Source of the DNA: Hypericum androsaemum
Taxonomy: Eukaryota; Streptophyta; Magnoliopsida; Malpighiales; Hypericaceae
Assembly: GCA_963995505.1 (NCBI GenBank)
Contig: OZ023181.1
Location: 11,032,221-11,096,220, forward strand
DNA length: 64,000 nt
Direction of reading: 5' to 3'
The stretch's first letter is position 1. Every line of letters starts with the position of its first letter. Under the pieces are notes generated by a model. That model had not been told where the DNA came from and did not search any database. It worked only from the letters and a program-made list of their open reading frames with translations. Below are positions 46,076 to 57,821 of the stretch, piece by piece. Position numbers and translations under genes: made by a program.

Positions 46076-47627
46076 GGAAAAAAAGCATGATAAGGCAAGA
46101 AAAGGAAAGGGAAAGGCAAGATAAGGAAAGAAAAGGCAAGATAACGCAAGAAAATGCAAGAAATGCAAGGAAAAGGCAAGGTAAGGCAAGACAAGTCTAA
46201 AAAAGGCAAGTTATGGCAAGAAAAGGTAAGAAAAGGCAAGACCATGCAAGGAAATAGCAAGAAAAGGCAAGGAAATTAGAAGAAAGGGCAAGAAAATATA
46301 ATAAAAGGATCGAAAAGGCAAGATAAGGAAAGAAAAGGCAAGATAAGGTAAGAAAAGTTAAGAAATGGCAAGGAAAAGGCAAGATAAGGATAGAAAAGGC
46401 AAGAAAAGGCAAGAAAAGGAAAGAAAAGGCTAGAAAAGGTAAGAAAAGGCAAGAAAAGGTAAGGAAAAGATAAGGAAAGGCAAGGAATATTTAAGGAAAG
46501 GCCAGAAAAGACAATAAATGGCATGAAAAGGCAAGTTAAAGCAAGAAAATGCAAGATAAGGGAAGATAAGGCAAGAAAAGGTAAGAAAAGGCAAGAACAT
46601 GCAAAGAAAAGGCAAGGAAATGACAAGAAAAGGCAAGATAAGGAAAGAAAATGCAAGAATAGGCAAGAAAAGGCAAGAAAGGGCAAGATAAGGAAAGAAA
46701 AGGCAAGAAAAGGCAAGATAAGGCAAGATAAGACAAGATAAGGTAAGGAAAGGCAAGAACCTGCAAAGAAAAGGCACAAAAATGAAAGGAAATGACAAGA
46801 TAAGGAAAGAAAAAGCAAGAATAGGCAAGAAAAGGCAAGAAAGGGCAAGATAAGGAAAGATAAGGCAAGATAAGGCAAGAAAAAGCAAGAAAAGGCAAGA
46901 TAAGGAAAAAAAGGCATGATAAGGCAATAAAAGGCATGGAAAAGGCAAGAAAAGGCAAGGAAAAGGTAAGATAAGGAAAGATAAGGCAAGATAAGGCAAG
47001 AAAAGTTAAGAAAAGGCAAGAAAAGGCAAGGAAAAGGCAAGAAAAGGAAAGGAAAAGACAAGAAAAGGCCAGAAAAGATAACAAAAGCACGAAAAGGCAG
47101 GGAAATTCAAGGAAAATGAAAGATAAGGCAATATAAGGCCATAAAAGGCAAGAAATGGGAAGGAAAAGGCAAGATTTGGAATCAAAAGGCAAGATAAGGC
47201 AAGAATAGGCAAGGAAAAGGCAAGAAAAGGTAAGGAAAAGATAAGAAAAGGCAAGACAAGGCAAGAAAAGACAAGACAAGGCAAGAAAAGGCAAGGAAAA
47301 TGTAAGATAAGGCAAGATAAGGAATGAAAAGGCAAGAAAAAGCAAGAAAAGGCAAGAAAAGGCAAGGAAAATGCAAGATAAGGAAAGACAATTTATGATA
47401 AGGCAAGAAAAGGCAAGGAAAATGCAAGATAAGGAAAGACAATTTATGATAAGGCAAGAAAAGGCAAGGAAAATGCAAGATAAGTAAAGAAAAGGAAAGA
47501 TAACACAAGAAAAGGCAAGAAATGCAAGAAAAAGGTAAGAAAAGGCAAGAACACGCAAGGAAATAGCAAGAAAAAGCAAGGAAATTATAAGAAAGGGCAA
47601 GAAAATATAATAAAAGGCTCGAAAAGG
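46076..47627 (+). repeat. Decamer satellite array, left block C (purine strand on top)
   Basis: The same array and orientation as upstream of the SHMT retrocopy, running to the assembly gap. Blocks such as GGTAAGGCAAGACAAGTC (about 46,180) match blocks near 45,030 and 43,115 on the other side of the retrocopy, so the retrocopy sits inside array rather than at its edge. No other feature was seen. Confidence 0.96.
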
Positions 47628-47827
47628 NNNNNNNNNNNNNNNNNNNNNNNNNNNNNNNNNNNNNNNNNNNNNNNNNNNNNNNNNNNNNNNNNNNNNNNNN
47701 NNNNNNNNNNNNNNNNNNNNNNNNNNNNNNNNNNNNNNNNNNNNNNNNNNNNNNNNNNNNNNNNNNNNNNNNNNNNNNNNNNNNNNNNNNNNNNNNNNNN
47801 NNNNNNNNNNNNNNNNNNNNNNNNNNN
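47628..47827. other. Assembly gap (200 N)
   Basis: Exactly 200 undetermined bases. A round number suggests a scaffolding gap of unknown true size. Repeat orientation and subfamily composition both change across it, so the join is not supported by sequence in this window. Confidence 0.99.
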
Positions 47828-48186
47828 CTTGCCTTTTCAAAACTTTTCATGCCTTATCATGACTTTTCTTACCTTTTCATGCCTTTTCATGACTTTTCTT
47901 GCCTTTTCATGCCTTTTCATGCCTTTCCTTGCCATTTCTTGCCTTTTTATGCATTTTTTTTCCTTTTCATGCCTTTTCTTGCCATTTCATGCCTTTTCTT
48001 GCCTTTTCATGCCTTTTCATGCCTTTTCTTGCCTTTTCATGCCTTTTCATGACTTTTCATGCCTTTTCATGACTCTTCTAGTCTTTTCATGCCTTTTCAT
48101 GCCTTTTCTAGCCTTTTCATGCCTTTTCTTGCCTTTTCATGCATTTTCTTGCCTTTTCATGCCTTTTCTTGCCTTTTCATGCCTTT

Positions 48187-49320
48187 TCTTGCATTTTCAT
48201 ACCTTTTCTTGCCTTTCCATGCCTTTTCTTAACTTTTCTTGCATTTTCATGCCTTTTCTTACCTTTTCATGCCTTTTCATGACATTTCTTGCCTTTTCAT
48301 GCCTTTTCTTGCCTTTTTATGCCTTTTCTTGCCTTTTCATGCCTTTTCATGACTTTTCACGCCTTTTCATGGCTTTTCATGACTTTTCTTGCCTTTTCAT
48401 GCCTTTTTATGCCTTTTCTTTCCTTTCCATGCCTTTTCTTTCCTTTTTATGTCTTTTCTTGCCTTTTCATGCCTTTTCTTGCCTTTTCATGCCTTTTCTT
48501 GTCTTTTCATGCCTTTTCATGACTTTTCATGCCTTTTCACGCCTTTTCATGACTTTTCTTGCCTTTTCATGCCTTTTCATGCCTTTTCTTGCCTTTTCAT
48601 GCCTTTTCTTGCCTTTTCTTACTTTTTCATGCCTTTTCTTTCCTTTTTTTTCCTTTTCATGACTTTTCATGCCTTTTCATTACTTTTCTTGCCTTTTCAT
48701 GCCTTTTCATGACTTTTCTTGCCTTTTCATGCATTTTCATGCCTTTTCTTGCCTTTTTATGCCTTTTCTTGCCTGTTCATGCCTTTTCTTGCCTTTTCTT
48801 GACTTTCCTTGCCATTTCTTGCCTTTTCATGCATTTTCTTGCCTTTTCAAGCCTTTCTTGCCTTTTCATAACTTTTCTTGCATTTTTTTGCCTTTTCATG
48901 CCTTTTCTTGCCATTTCATGCCTTTTCTTGCCTTTTCAGGCCTTTTCTTGACTTTTTTTGCCTTCTCATGCCTTTTCTTGCCCTTTCTTGCCTTTTCATT
49001 CCTTTTCATGTCTTTTCATGACTTTTCTTGCCTTTTCATGCCTTTTCATGACTTTTCTTGCCTTTTCATGCCTTTTCATGCCTTTTCATGCCTTTTCTTG
49101 CCTTTTCATGCATTTTCTTTCTTTTTCTTGCCTTTTCATGCCTTTTCTTGCCTTTTCTTGCATTTTCATACCTTTTCTTGCCTTTTCAAGCCTTTTCTTA
49201 CCTTTTCATGCCTTTTCATGACTTTTCTTGCCTTTTCATGCCTTTTCTTGTATTTTTATGCCTTTTCAAGCCTTTTCATGACTTTTCATGCCTTTTCATG
49301 ACTTTTCTTGCCTTTTCATG
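48187..49320 (-). repeat. Shared block of about 1.1 kb, extra copy of the start of the 5.2-kb unit
   Basis: The ordered variants from CTTGCATTTTCATACC near 48,187 onward match those from 52,691 (offset about 4,502) and from 57,897. A related version lies at about 49,830-50,600 (offset about 3,283 to the 53-kb copy). The landmark CATTACTTTTCTTGCC occurs near 48,678, 49,897, 53,180, 56,031, 58,387 and 61,237. Confidence 0.75.
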
Positions 49321-52300
49321 CCTTTTCCTGCCTTTTCTTGTCTTTTCATGACTTTTCTTACCTTTTCATGCCTTTTCTTGCCTTTTTCATGACTTTTCAT
49401 GACTTTTCATGACTTTTCATGCCTTTTATGCCTTTTCATGCCTTTTGATGCCTTTTCTTGCCTTTTCATACCTTTTCATGCCTTTTATTGCCTTTTCATG
49501 CCTTTTCATGACTTTTCTTGCCTTTTTTTGCATTTTCATTCCTTTTCTTACCTTTTCATGCCTTTTCTTGCCTTTTTATGCCGTTTCTTGCCTTTTCATG
49601 ACTTTTCTTGCATTTTCTTGCATTTTCATTCCTTTTTTTTCCTTTTCATGCCTTTTCATGCATTTTCATCCCTTTTCTTGCCTTTTCTTGCCTTTTCTTT
49701 CCTTTTCTTGCCTTTTAATGACTTTTCATGCCTTTTCATGACTTTTCTTACCTTTTCATGCCTTTTCATGACTTTTCTTGCCTTTTCATGCATTTTCATG
49801 CCTTTTCATGCCTTTCCTTGCCATTTCTTGCCTTTTCTTACTTTTTCATGCCTTTTCTTTCCTTTTTTTTCCTTTTCATGACTTTTCATGCCTTTTCATT
49901 ACTTTTCTTGCCTTTTCATGCCTTTTCATGACTTTTCTTGCCTTTTCATGCATTTTCATGCCTTTTCTTGCCTTTTTATGCCTTTTCTTGCCTTTTCATG
50001 CCTTTTCTTGCCTTTTCTTGACTTTCCTTGCCATTTCTTGCCTTTTCATGCATTTTCTTGCCTTTTCAAGCATTTTCTTGCCTTTTCATAACTTTTCTTG
50101 CATTCTTTTGCCTTTTCATGCCTTTTCTTGCCATTTCATGCCTTTTCTTGCCTTTTCAGGCCTTTTCTTGACTTTTTTTGCCTTTTCATGCCTTTTCTTG
50201 CCCTTTCTTGCCTTTTCATTCCTTTTCATGTCTTTTCATGACTTTTCTTGCCTTTTCATGCCTTTTCATGACTTTTCTTGCCTTTTCATGCCTTTTCATG
50301 CCTTTTCTTGCCTTTTCATGCATTTTCTTTCTTTTTCTTGCCTTTTCATGCCTTTTCATGCCTTTTCTTGCCTTTTCTTGCATTTTCATACCTTTTCTTG
50401 CCTTTTCATGCCTTTTCTTACCTTTTCATGCCTTTTCATGACTTTTCTTGCCTTTTCATGCCTTTTCTTGTATTTTTATGCCTTTTCTTGCCTTTTCAAG
50501 CCTTTTCATGACTTTTCATGCCTTTTCATGACTTTTCTTGCCTTTTCATGCCTTTTCATGCCTTTTCTTGTCTTTTCATGACTTTTCTTACCTTTTCATG
50601 CCTTTTCTTGCCTTTTCATGACTTTTCATGACTTTTCATGCCTTTTCATGACTTTTTATGCCTTTATGCCTTTTCATGCCTTTTCATGCCTTTTCTTGCC
50701 TTTTCATACCTTTTCATGCCTTTTATTGCCTTTTCATGCCTTTTCATGACTTTTCTTGCCTTTTTTGCATTTTCATTCCTTTTCTTGCCTTTTCATGACT
50801 TTTCTTGCCTTTTTCATGCCTTTTCTTGCCTTTTTATGCCGTTTCTTGCCTTTTCATGACTTTTCTTGCCTTTTCTTGCATTTTCATTCCTTTTTTTTCC
50901 TTTTCATGCCTTTTCATGCATTTTCATCCCATTTCTTGCCTTTTCTTGCCTTTTCTTTCCTTTTCTTGCCTTTTAATGACTTTCATGCCTTTTCATGACT
51001 TTTCTTACCTTTTCATGCCTTTTCATGACTTTTCTTGCCTTTTCATGCATTTTCATGCCTTTTCATGGCTTTCCTTGCCATTTCTTGCCTTTTCATGCAT
51101 TTTTTTTCCTTTTCATGCCTTTTCTTGCCATTTCATGCCTTTTCTTGCCTTTTCTTGCCTTTTCATGCCTTTTCATGACTTTTCTTGCCTTTTCATGACT
51201 TTTCATGCCTTTTCATGCCTTTTCATGACTTTTCTTGCCTTTTCATGCCTTTTCATGCATTTTCTTGTCTTTTCATGCCTTTTCTATCCTTTTCATGCCT
51301 TTTCTTGCCTTTTCATGCCTTTCTTGCCTTTTCATACCTTTTCTTGCCTTTTCATGCCTTTTCATGACTTTTTTTGCCTTTTCTTGCCTTTTCATGACTT
51401 TTCTTCCCTTCTCATGCCTTTTCTTGCCTTTTCATGCCTTTCCTTGCCATTCCTTGCCTTTCTTGCCATTCCTTGCCTTTTCTTCCCTTTTCATACCTTT
51501 TCATGCCTTTTATTACCTTTTCATGCCTTTTCTTGCCTTTTCATGCCTTTTCTTGCCTTTTCATGCCTTTTCTTGCCTTTTCTTGCCTTTTCATGCCTTT
51601 TCATGCCTTTTCTTGCCTTTTCATATCTTTTCATGCCTTTTCATGTCTTTTCTTGCCTTTTCAAGACTTTTCTTGCATTTTCATGCCTTTTCTTGCCTTT
51701 TTATGCCTTTTTTTTCCTTTTCTATCCTTTTCATGCCTTTTCTTGCCTTTTCTTACCTTTTCATGCCTTTTCTTGCCTTTTCATGCCTTTTCATGCCTTT
51801 TTATGACTTTTCTTGCCTTTTCTTGCCTTTTCATGACTTTTCTTGCCTTTTCTTGTCTTTTCTTGCCTTTTCATGACTTTTCTTGCCTTTTCTTGCATTT
51901 TCATTCCTTTTCTTGCCTTTTCATGACTTTTCTTGCCTTTTCATGCCTTTTCAAGACTTTTCATGCCTTATCATGACTTTTCTTACCTTTTCATGCCTTT
52001 TCATGACTTTTCTTGCCTTTTCATGCTTTTCATGCCTTTCCTTGCCATTTCTTGCCTTTTTATGCATTTTTTTTCCTTTTCATGCCTTTTCTTTCCATTT
52101 CATGCCTTTTCTTGCCATTTCTTGCCTTTTCATGCCTTTTCTTGCCTTTTCTTGCCTTTTCTTGCCTTTTCATGCCTTTTCATGCCTTTTCATGACTTTT
52201 CATGCCTTTTCATGACTTTTCTAGGCTTTTCATGCCTTTTCTAGCCTTTTCATGCCTTTTCTTGCTTTTTCACGCATTTTCTTGCCTTTTCAAGCCTTTT

Positions 52301-52615
52301 CTTGCCTTTTCATGCCTTTTCTTGCATTTTCATACCTTTTCTTGCCTTTCCATGCCTTTTCTTAACTTTTCTTGCATTTTCATGCCTTTTCTTACCTTTT
52401 CATGCCTTTTCATGACATTTCTTACCTTTTCATGCCTTTTCTTGCCTTTTTATGCCATTTCTTGCCTTTTCATGACTTTTCACGCCTTTTCATGGCTTTT
52501 CATGACTTCTCTTGCCTTTTCATGCCTTTTCATGCCTTTTCTTGCCTTTTCATGCCTTTTCATGCCCTTTCTTGCCATTTCATGACTTTTCATGCCTTTT
52601 CATGCCTTTTCTAGC

Positions 52616-55600
52616 CTTTTCATGCCTTTTCTTGCCTTTTCATGCATTTTCTTGCCTTTTCATGCCTTTTCTTGCCTTTTCATGCCTTTTCTTGCATTTT
52701 CATACCTTTTCTTGCCTTTCCATGCCTTTTCTTAACTTTTCTTGCATTTTCATGCCTTTTCTTACCTTTTCATGCCTTTTCATGACATTTCTTGCCTTTT
52801 CATGCCTTTTCTTGCCTTTTTATGCCTTTTCTTGCCTTTTCATGCCTTTCATGACTTTTCACGGCTTTTCATGGCTTTTCATGACTTTTCTTGCCTTTTC
52901 ATGCCTTTTTATGCCTTTTCTTGCCTTTCCATGCCTTTTCTTTCCTTTTTATGTCTTTTCTTGCCTTTTCATGCCTTTTCTTGCCTTTTCATGCCTTTTC
53001 TTGTCTTTTCATGCCTTTTCATGACTTTTCATGCCTTTTCATGCCTTTTCATGACTTTTCTTGCCTTTTCATGCCTTTTCATGCCTTTTCTTGCCTTTTC
53101 ATGCCTTTTCTTGCCTTTTCTTACTTTTTCATGCCTTTTCTTTCCTTTTTTTTCCTTTTCATGACTTTTCATGCCTTTTCATTACTTTTCTTGCCTTTTC
53201 ATGCCTTTTCATGACTTTTCTTGCCTTTTCATGCATTTTCATGCCTTTTCTTGCCTTTTTATGCCTTTTCTTGCCTTTTCATGCCTTTTCTTGCCTTTTC
53301 TTGACTTTCCTTGCCATTTCTTGCCTTTTCATGCATTTTCTTGCCTTTTCAAGCCTTTTCTTGCCTTTCATAACTTTTCTTGCATTTTTTTGCCTTTTCA
53401 TGCCTTTTCTTGCCATTTCATGCCTTTTCTTGCCTTTTCAGGCCTTTTCTTGACTTTTTTTGCCTTTTCATGCCTTTTCTTGCCCTTTCTTGCCTTTTCA
53501 TTCCTTTTTATGTCTTTTCATGACTTTTCTTGCCTTTTCATGCCTTTTCATGACTTTTCTTGCCTTTTCATGCCTTTTCATGCCTTTTCTTGCCTTTTCA
53601 TGCATTTTCTTTCTTTTTCTTGCCTTTTCATGCCTTTTCTTGCCTTTTCTTGCATTTTCATACCTTTTCTTGCCTTTTCAAGCCTTTTCTTACCTTTTCA
53701 TGCCTTTTCATGACTTTTCTTGCCTTTTCATGCCTTTTCTTGTATTTTTATGCCTTTTCTTGCCTTTTCAAGCCTTTTCATGACTTTTCATGCCTTTTCA
53801 TGACTTTTCTTGCCTTTTCATGCCTTTTCATGCCTTTTCTTGTCTTTTCATGACTTTTCTTACTTTTTCATGCCTTTTCTTGCCTTTTCATGACTTTTCA
53901 TGACTTTTCATGCCTTTTCATGACTTTTCATGCCTTTTATGCCTTTTCATGCCTTTTCATGCCTTTTCTTGCCTTTCATACCTTTTCATGCCTTTTATTG
54001 CCTTTTTATGCCTTTTCATGACTTTTCTTGCCTTTTTTTGCATTTTCATTCCTTTTCTTGCCTTTTCATGACTTTTCTTGCCTTTTCATGCCTTTTCTTG
54101 CCTTTTTATGCCGTTTCTTGCCTTTTCATGACTTTTCTTGCCTTTTCTTGCATTTTCATTCCTTTTTTTCCTTTTCATGCCTTTTCATGCATTTTCATCC
54201 CTTTTCTTGCCTTTTCTTGCCTTTTCTTTCCTTTTTCTTGCCTTTTAATGACTTTTCATGCCTTTTCATGACTTTTCTTATCTTTTCATGCCTTTTCATA
54301 ACTTTTCTTACCTTTTCATGCATTTTCATGCCTTTTCATGCCTTTCCTTGCCATTTCTTGCCTTTTCATGCATTTTTTTCCTTTTCATGCCTTTCTTGCC
54401 ATTTCATGCTTTTTCTTGCCTTTTCATGCCTTTTCTTGCCTTTTCATGCCTTTTCATGACTTTTCTTGCCTTTTCATGCCTTTTCATGACTTTTCTTGCC
54501 TTTTCATGCCTTTTCATGACTTTTCTTGCCTTTTCATGCCTTTTCATGCATTTTCTTGTCTTTTCATGCCTTTTCTATCCTTTTCATGCCTTTTCTTGCC
54601 TTTTCATGCCTTTTCTTGCCTTTTCATACCTTTTCTTGCCTTTTCATGCCTTTTCTTGACTTTTTTTGCCTTTTCTTGCCTTTTCATGACTTTTCTTCCC
54701 TTCTCATGCCTTTTCTTGCCTTTTCATGCCTTTCCTTGCCATTCCTTACCTTTCCTTGCCATTCCTTGCCTTTTCTTCCCTTTTCATACCTTTTCATGCC
54801 TTTTATTGCCTTTTCATGCCTTTTCTTGCCTTTTCATGCCTTTTCTTGCCTTTTCATGCCTTTTCTTGCCTTTTCTTGCCTTTTCATATCTTTTCATGCC
54901 TTTTCATGTCTTTTCTTGCCTTTTCAAGACTTTTCTTGCATTTTCATGCCTTTTCTTGCCTTTTTATGCCTTTTCTTTCCTTTTCTATCCTTTTCATGCC
55001 TTTTCTTGCCTTTTCTTACCTTTTCATGCCTTTTCTTGCCTTTTCATGCCTTTTCATGCCTTTTTATGACTTTTCTTGCCTTTTCTTGCCTTTTCATGAC
55101 TTTTCTTGCCTTTTCTTATCTTTTCTTGCCTTTTCATGACTTTTCTTGCCTTTTCTTGCATTTTCATTCCTTTTCTTGCCTTTTCATGACTTTTCTTGCC
55201 TTTTCATGCCTTTTCTTGCCTTTTCATGACTTTTCTTTCCTTTTCTTGCTTTTTCATGCCTTTTTTTTCCTTTTCATGCCTTTTCTTACCTTTTCTTGCC
55301 TTTTCAAGACTTTTCATGCCTTATCATTACTTTTCTTACCTTTTCATGCCTTTTCATGACTTTTCTTTCCTTTTCATGCCTTTTCATGCCTTTCCTTGCC
55401 ATTTCTTGCCTTTTTATGCATTTTTTTTCCTTTTCATGCCTTTTCATGCCTTTTCATGCCTTTTCTAGCCTTTTCATGACTTTCTAGGCTTTTCATGCCT
55501 TTTCATGCCTTTTCTAGCCTTTTCATGCCTTTTCATGCCTTTTCTTGCCTTTTCATGCATTTTCTTGCCTTTTCATGCCTTTTCTTGATTTTTCATGCCT

Positions 55601-57643
55601 TTTCTTGCATTTTCATACCTTTTCATGCCTTTCCATGCCTTTTCTTAACTTTTCTTGCATTTTCAAGCCTTTTCTTACCTTTTCATGCCTTTTCATGACA
55701 TTTCTTGCCTTTTCATGCCTTTTCTTGCCTTTTCATGCCATTTCTTGCCTTTTCATGCCTTTTCATGACTTTTCACGCCTTTTCATGGCTTTTCATGACT
55801 TTTCTTGCCTTTTCATGCCTTTTTATGCCTTTTCTTGCCTTTCCATGCCTTTTCTTTCCTTTTTATGTCTTTTCTTGCCTTTTCATGCCTTTTCTTGCCT
55901 TTTCATGCCTTTTCTTGTCTTTTCATGCCTTTTCATGACTTTTCATGCCTTTTCATGCCTTTCTTGCCTTTTCTTGCCTTTTCATGCCTTTTCTTGCTTT
56001 TTTTTCCTATTCATGACTTTTCATGCCTTTTCATTACTTTTCTTGCCTTTCATGCCTTTTCATGACTTTTCTTGCCTTTTCATGCATTTTCATGCCTTTT
56101 CTTGCCTTTTTATGCCTTTTCTTGCCTTTTCATGCCTTTTCTTGCCTTTTCTTGACTTTCCTTGCCATTTCTTGCCTTTTCATGCATTTTCTTGCCTTTT
56201 CAAGCCTTTTCTTGCCTTTTCATAACTTTTCTTGCATTTTTTTGCCTTTTCATGCCTTTTCTTGCCATTTCATGCCTTTTCTTGCCCTTTCTTGCCTTTT
56301 CATTCCTTTTCATGTCTTTTCATGACTTTTCTTGCCTTTTCATGCCTTTTCATGACTTTTCTTGCCTTTTCATGCCTTTTCATGCCTTTTCATGCTTTTC
56401 TTGCCTTTTCATGCATTTTCTTTCTTTTTCTTGCCTTTTCATGCCTTTTCTTGCATTTTCATACCTTTTCTTGCCTTTTCATGCCTTTTCTTACCTTTTC
56501 ATGCCTTTTCATGACTTTTCTTGCCTTTTCATGCCTTTTATTGTATTTTTATGCCTTTTCTTGCCTTTTCAAGCCTTTTCATGACTTTTCATGCCTTTTC
56601 ATGACTTTTCTTGCCTTTTCATGCCTTTTCATGCCTTTTCTTGTCTTTTCACGCCTTTTCATACCTTTTCATGCCTTTTCATGACTTTTCATGCCTTTTA
56701 TGCCTTTTCATGCCTTTTCATGCCTTTTCTTGCCTTTTCATACCTTTTCATGCCTTTTATTGCCTTTTCATGCCTTTTATTGCCTTTTCATGCCTTTTCT
56801 TGCCTTTTCTTGCCTTTTCTTATCTTTTCATGCATTTTCAAGACTTTTCTTGCATTTTCATGCCTTTTCAAGACTTTTCTTGCCTTTTCATTCCTTTTCA
56901 TGCCTTTTCTTACCTTTTCATGCCTTGTCTTACCTTCTCATGCCTTTTCATGTCTTTTCATGACTTTTCATGCCTTTTCATGTCTTTTCATGACTTTTCA
57001 TGCCTTTTCATGACTTTTCTTTCCTTTTCATGACTTTTCTTGCCTTTTCATGCCTTTTCTTGCCTTTTCATGCATTTTCTTTCTTTTTCTTGCCTTTTCA
57101 TGCCTTTTCTTGCCTTTCTTGCCTTTTCTTGCATTTTTATACCTTTTCTTGCCTTTTCATGCCTTTTCTTAACTTTTCTTGCATTTTCTTGCCTTTTCTT
57201 ACCTTTTCGTGCCTTTTCATGACCTTTATTTCCTTTTCATGCCTTTTCTTGCCTTTTTATGCCTTTTCTTTCCTTTTCATGCCTTTTCATGATTTTTCAT
57301 GCCTTTTCATGCCTTTTCTTGCCTTTTCATGCCTTTTCATGCATTTTTTTATCTTTTCATGCCTTTTCTTTCCTTTTCATGCCTTTCTTTCCTTTTCATG
57401 CCTTTTCTTTCCTTTTCATGCCTTTTCTTTCCTTTTCATGCCTTTTCTTTCCTTTTCATGCTTTTCTTTCCTTTTCATGCATTTTCTTTCCTTTTCATGC
57501 CTTTTCTTTCCTTTTCATGCATTTTCTTGCCTTTTCATGCCTTTTCATGACTTTTCATGCCTTTTCATGACTTTTCTTGCCTTTTCATGCCTTTTCATGC
57601 CTTTTCATGCCCTTTCATGCCTTTTGTTTCCTTTTCTTGCCTT
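52616..57643 (-). repeat. About 5.2-kb higher-order unit, copy A
   Basis: Nearly all variant units recur in order 5,202-5,219 bp downstream. For example CTTGCATTTTCATACC is at 52,691 and 57,897, and the TAATGACTTTTC block near 54,246 recurs near 59,448. The encoded 277-codon repeat frame at 54,526-55,359 is identical at the amino-acid level to that at 59,728-60,561. Copy A carries several TTTT-to-TTT losses (near 54,390, 55,482, 55,962 and 56,048) that copy B lacks. The copies diverge after about 57,643. Confidence 0.9.
57358..57522 (-). repeat. Homogeneous 20-bp dimer subarray, copy A
   Basis: About eight consecutive copies of the 20-mer CATGCCTTTTCTTTCCTTTT stand out from the mixed surroundings. 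Two of the copies have lost one base (near 57,385 and 57,461), breaking the 10-bp register. The same subarray in the second 5.2-kb unit (62,565-62,729) is in perfect register. Confidence 0.9.
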
Positions 57644-57821
57644 TTCTTTCCTTTTCATGCATTTTCTTGCCTTTTCATGCCTTTTCATGACTTTTCATGC
57701 CTTTTCATGCCTTTTCATGCCCTTTTCATGCCTTTTCTTGCCTTTTTATGCCTTTTTATGCCTTTCCATGCCTTTTCTTAACTTTTCTTGCATTTTCATG
57801 CCTTTTCTTACCTTTTCATGC

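Noticed and set aside
1..47627. CRISPR array or bacterial repeat system
   Set aside because: Repeats are contiguous with no unique spacers, and the context is a plant nuclear genome.
1..47627. Telomeric repeat or interstitial telomere
   Set aside because: The unit AAAAGGCAAG does not match TTTAGGG-type plant telomeres or known variants.
1..47627. Perfect triplex-forming (H-DNA) mirror repeat
   Set aside because: The purine run is interrupted by C in almost every unit, so uninterrupted purine tracts are only about nine bases and the unit is not a mirror repeat.
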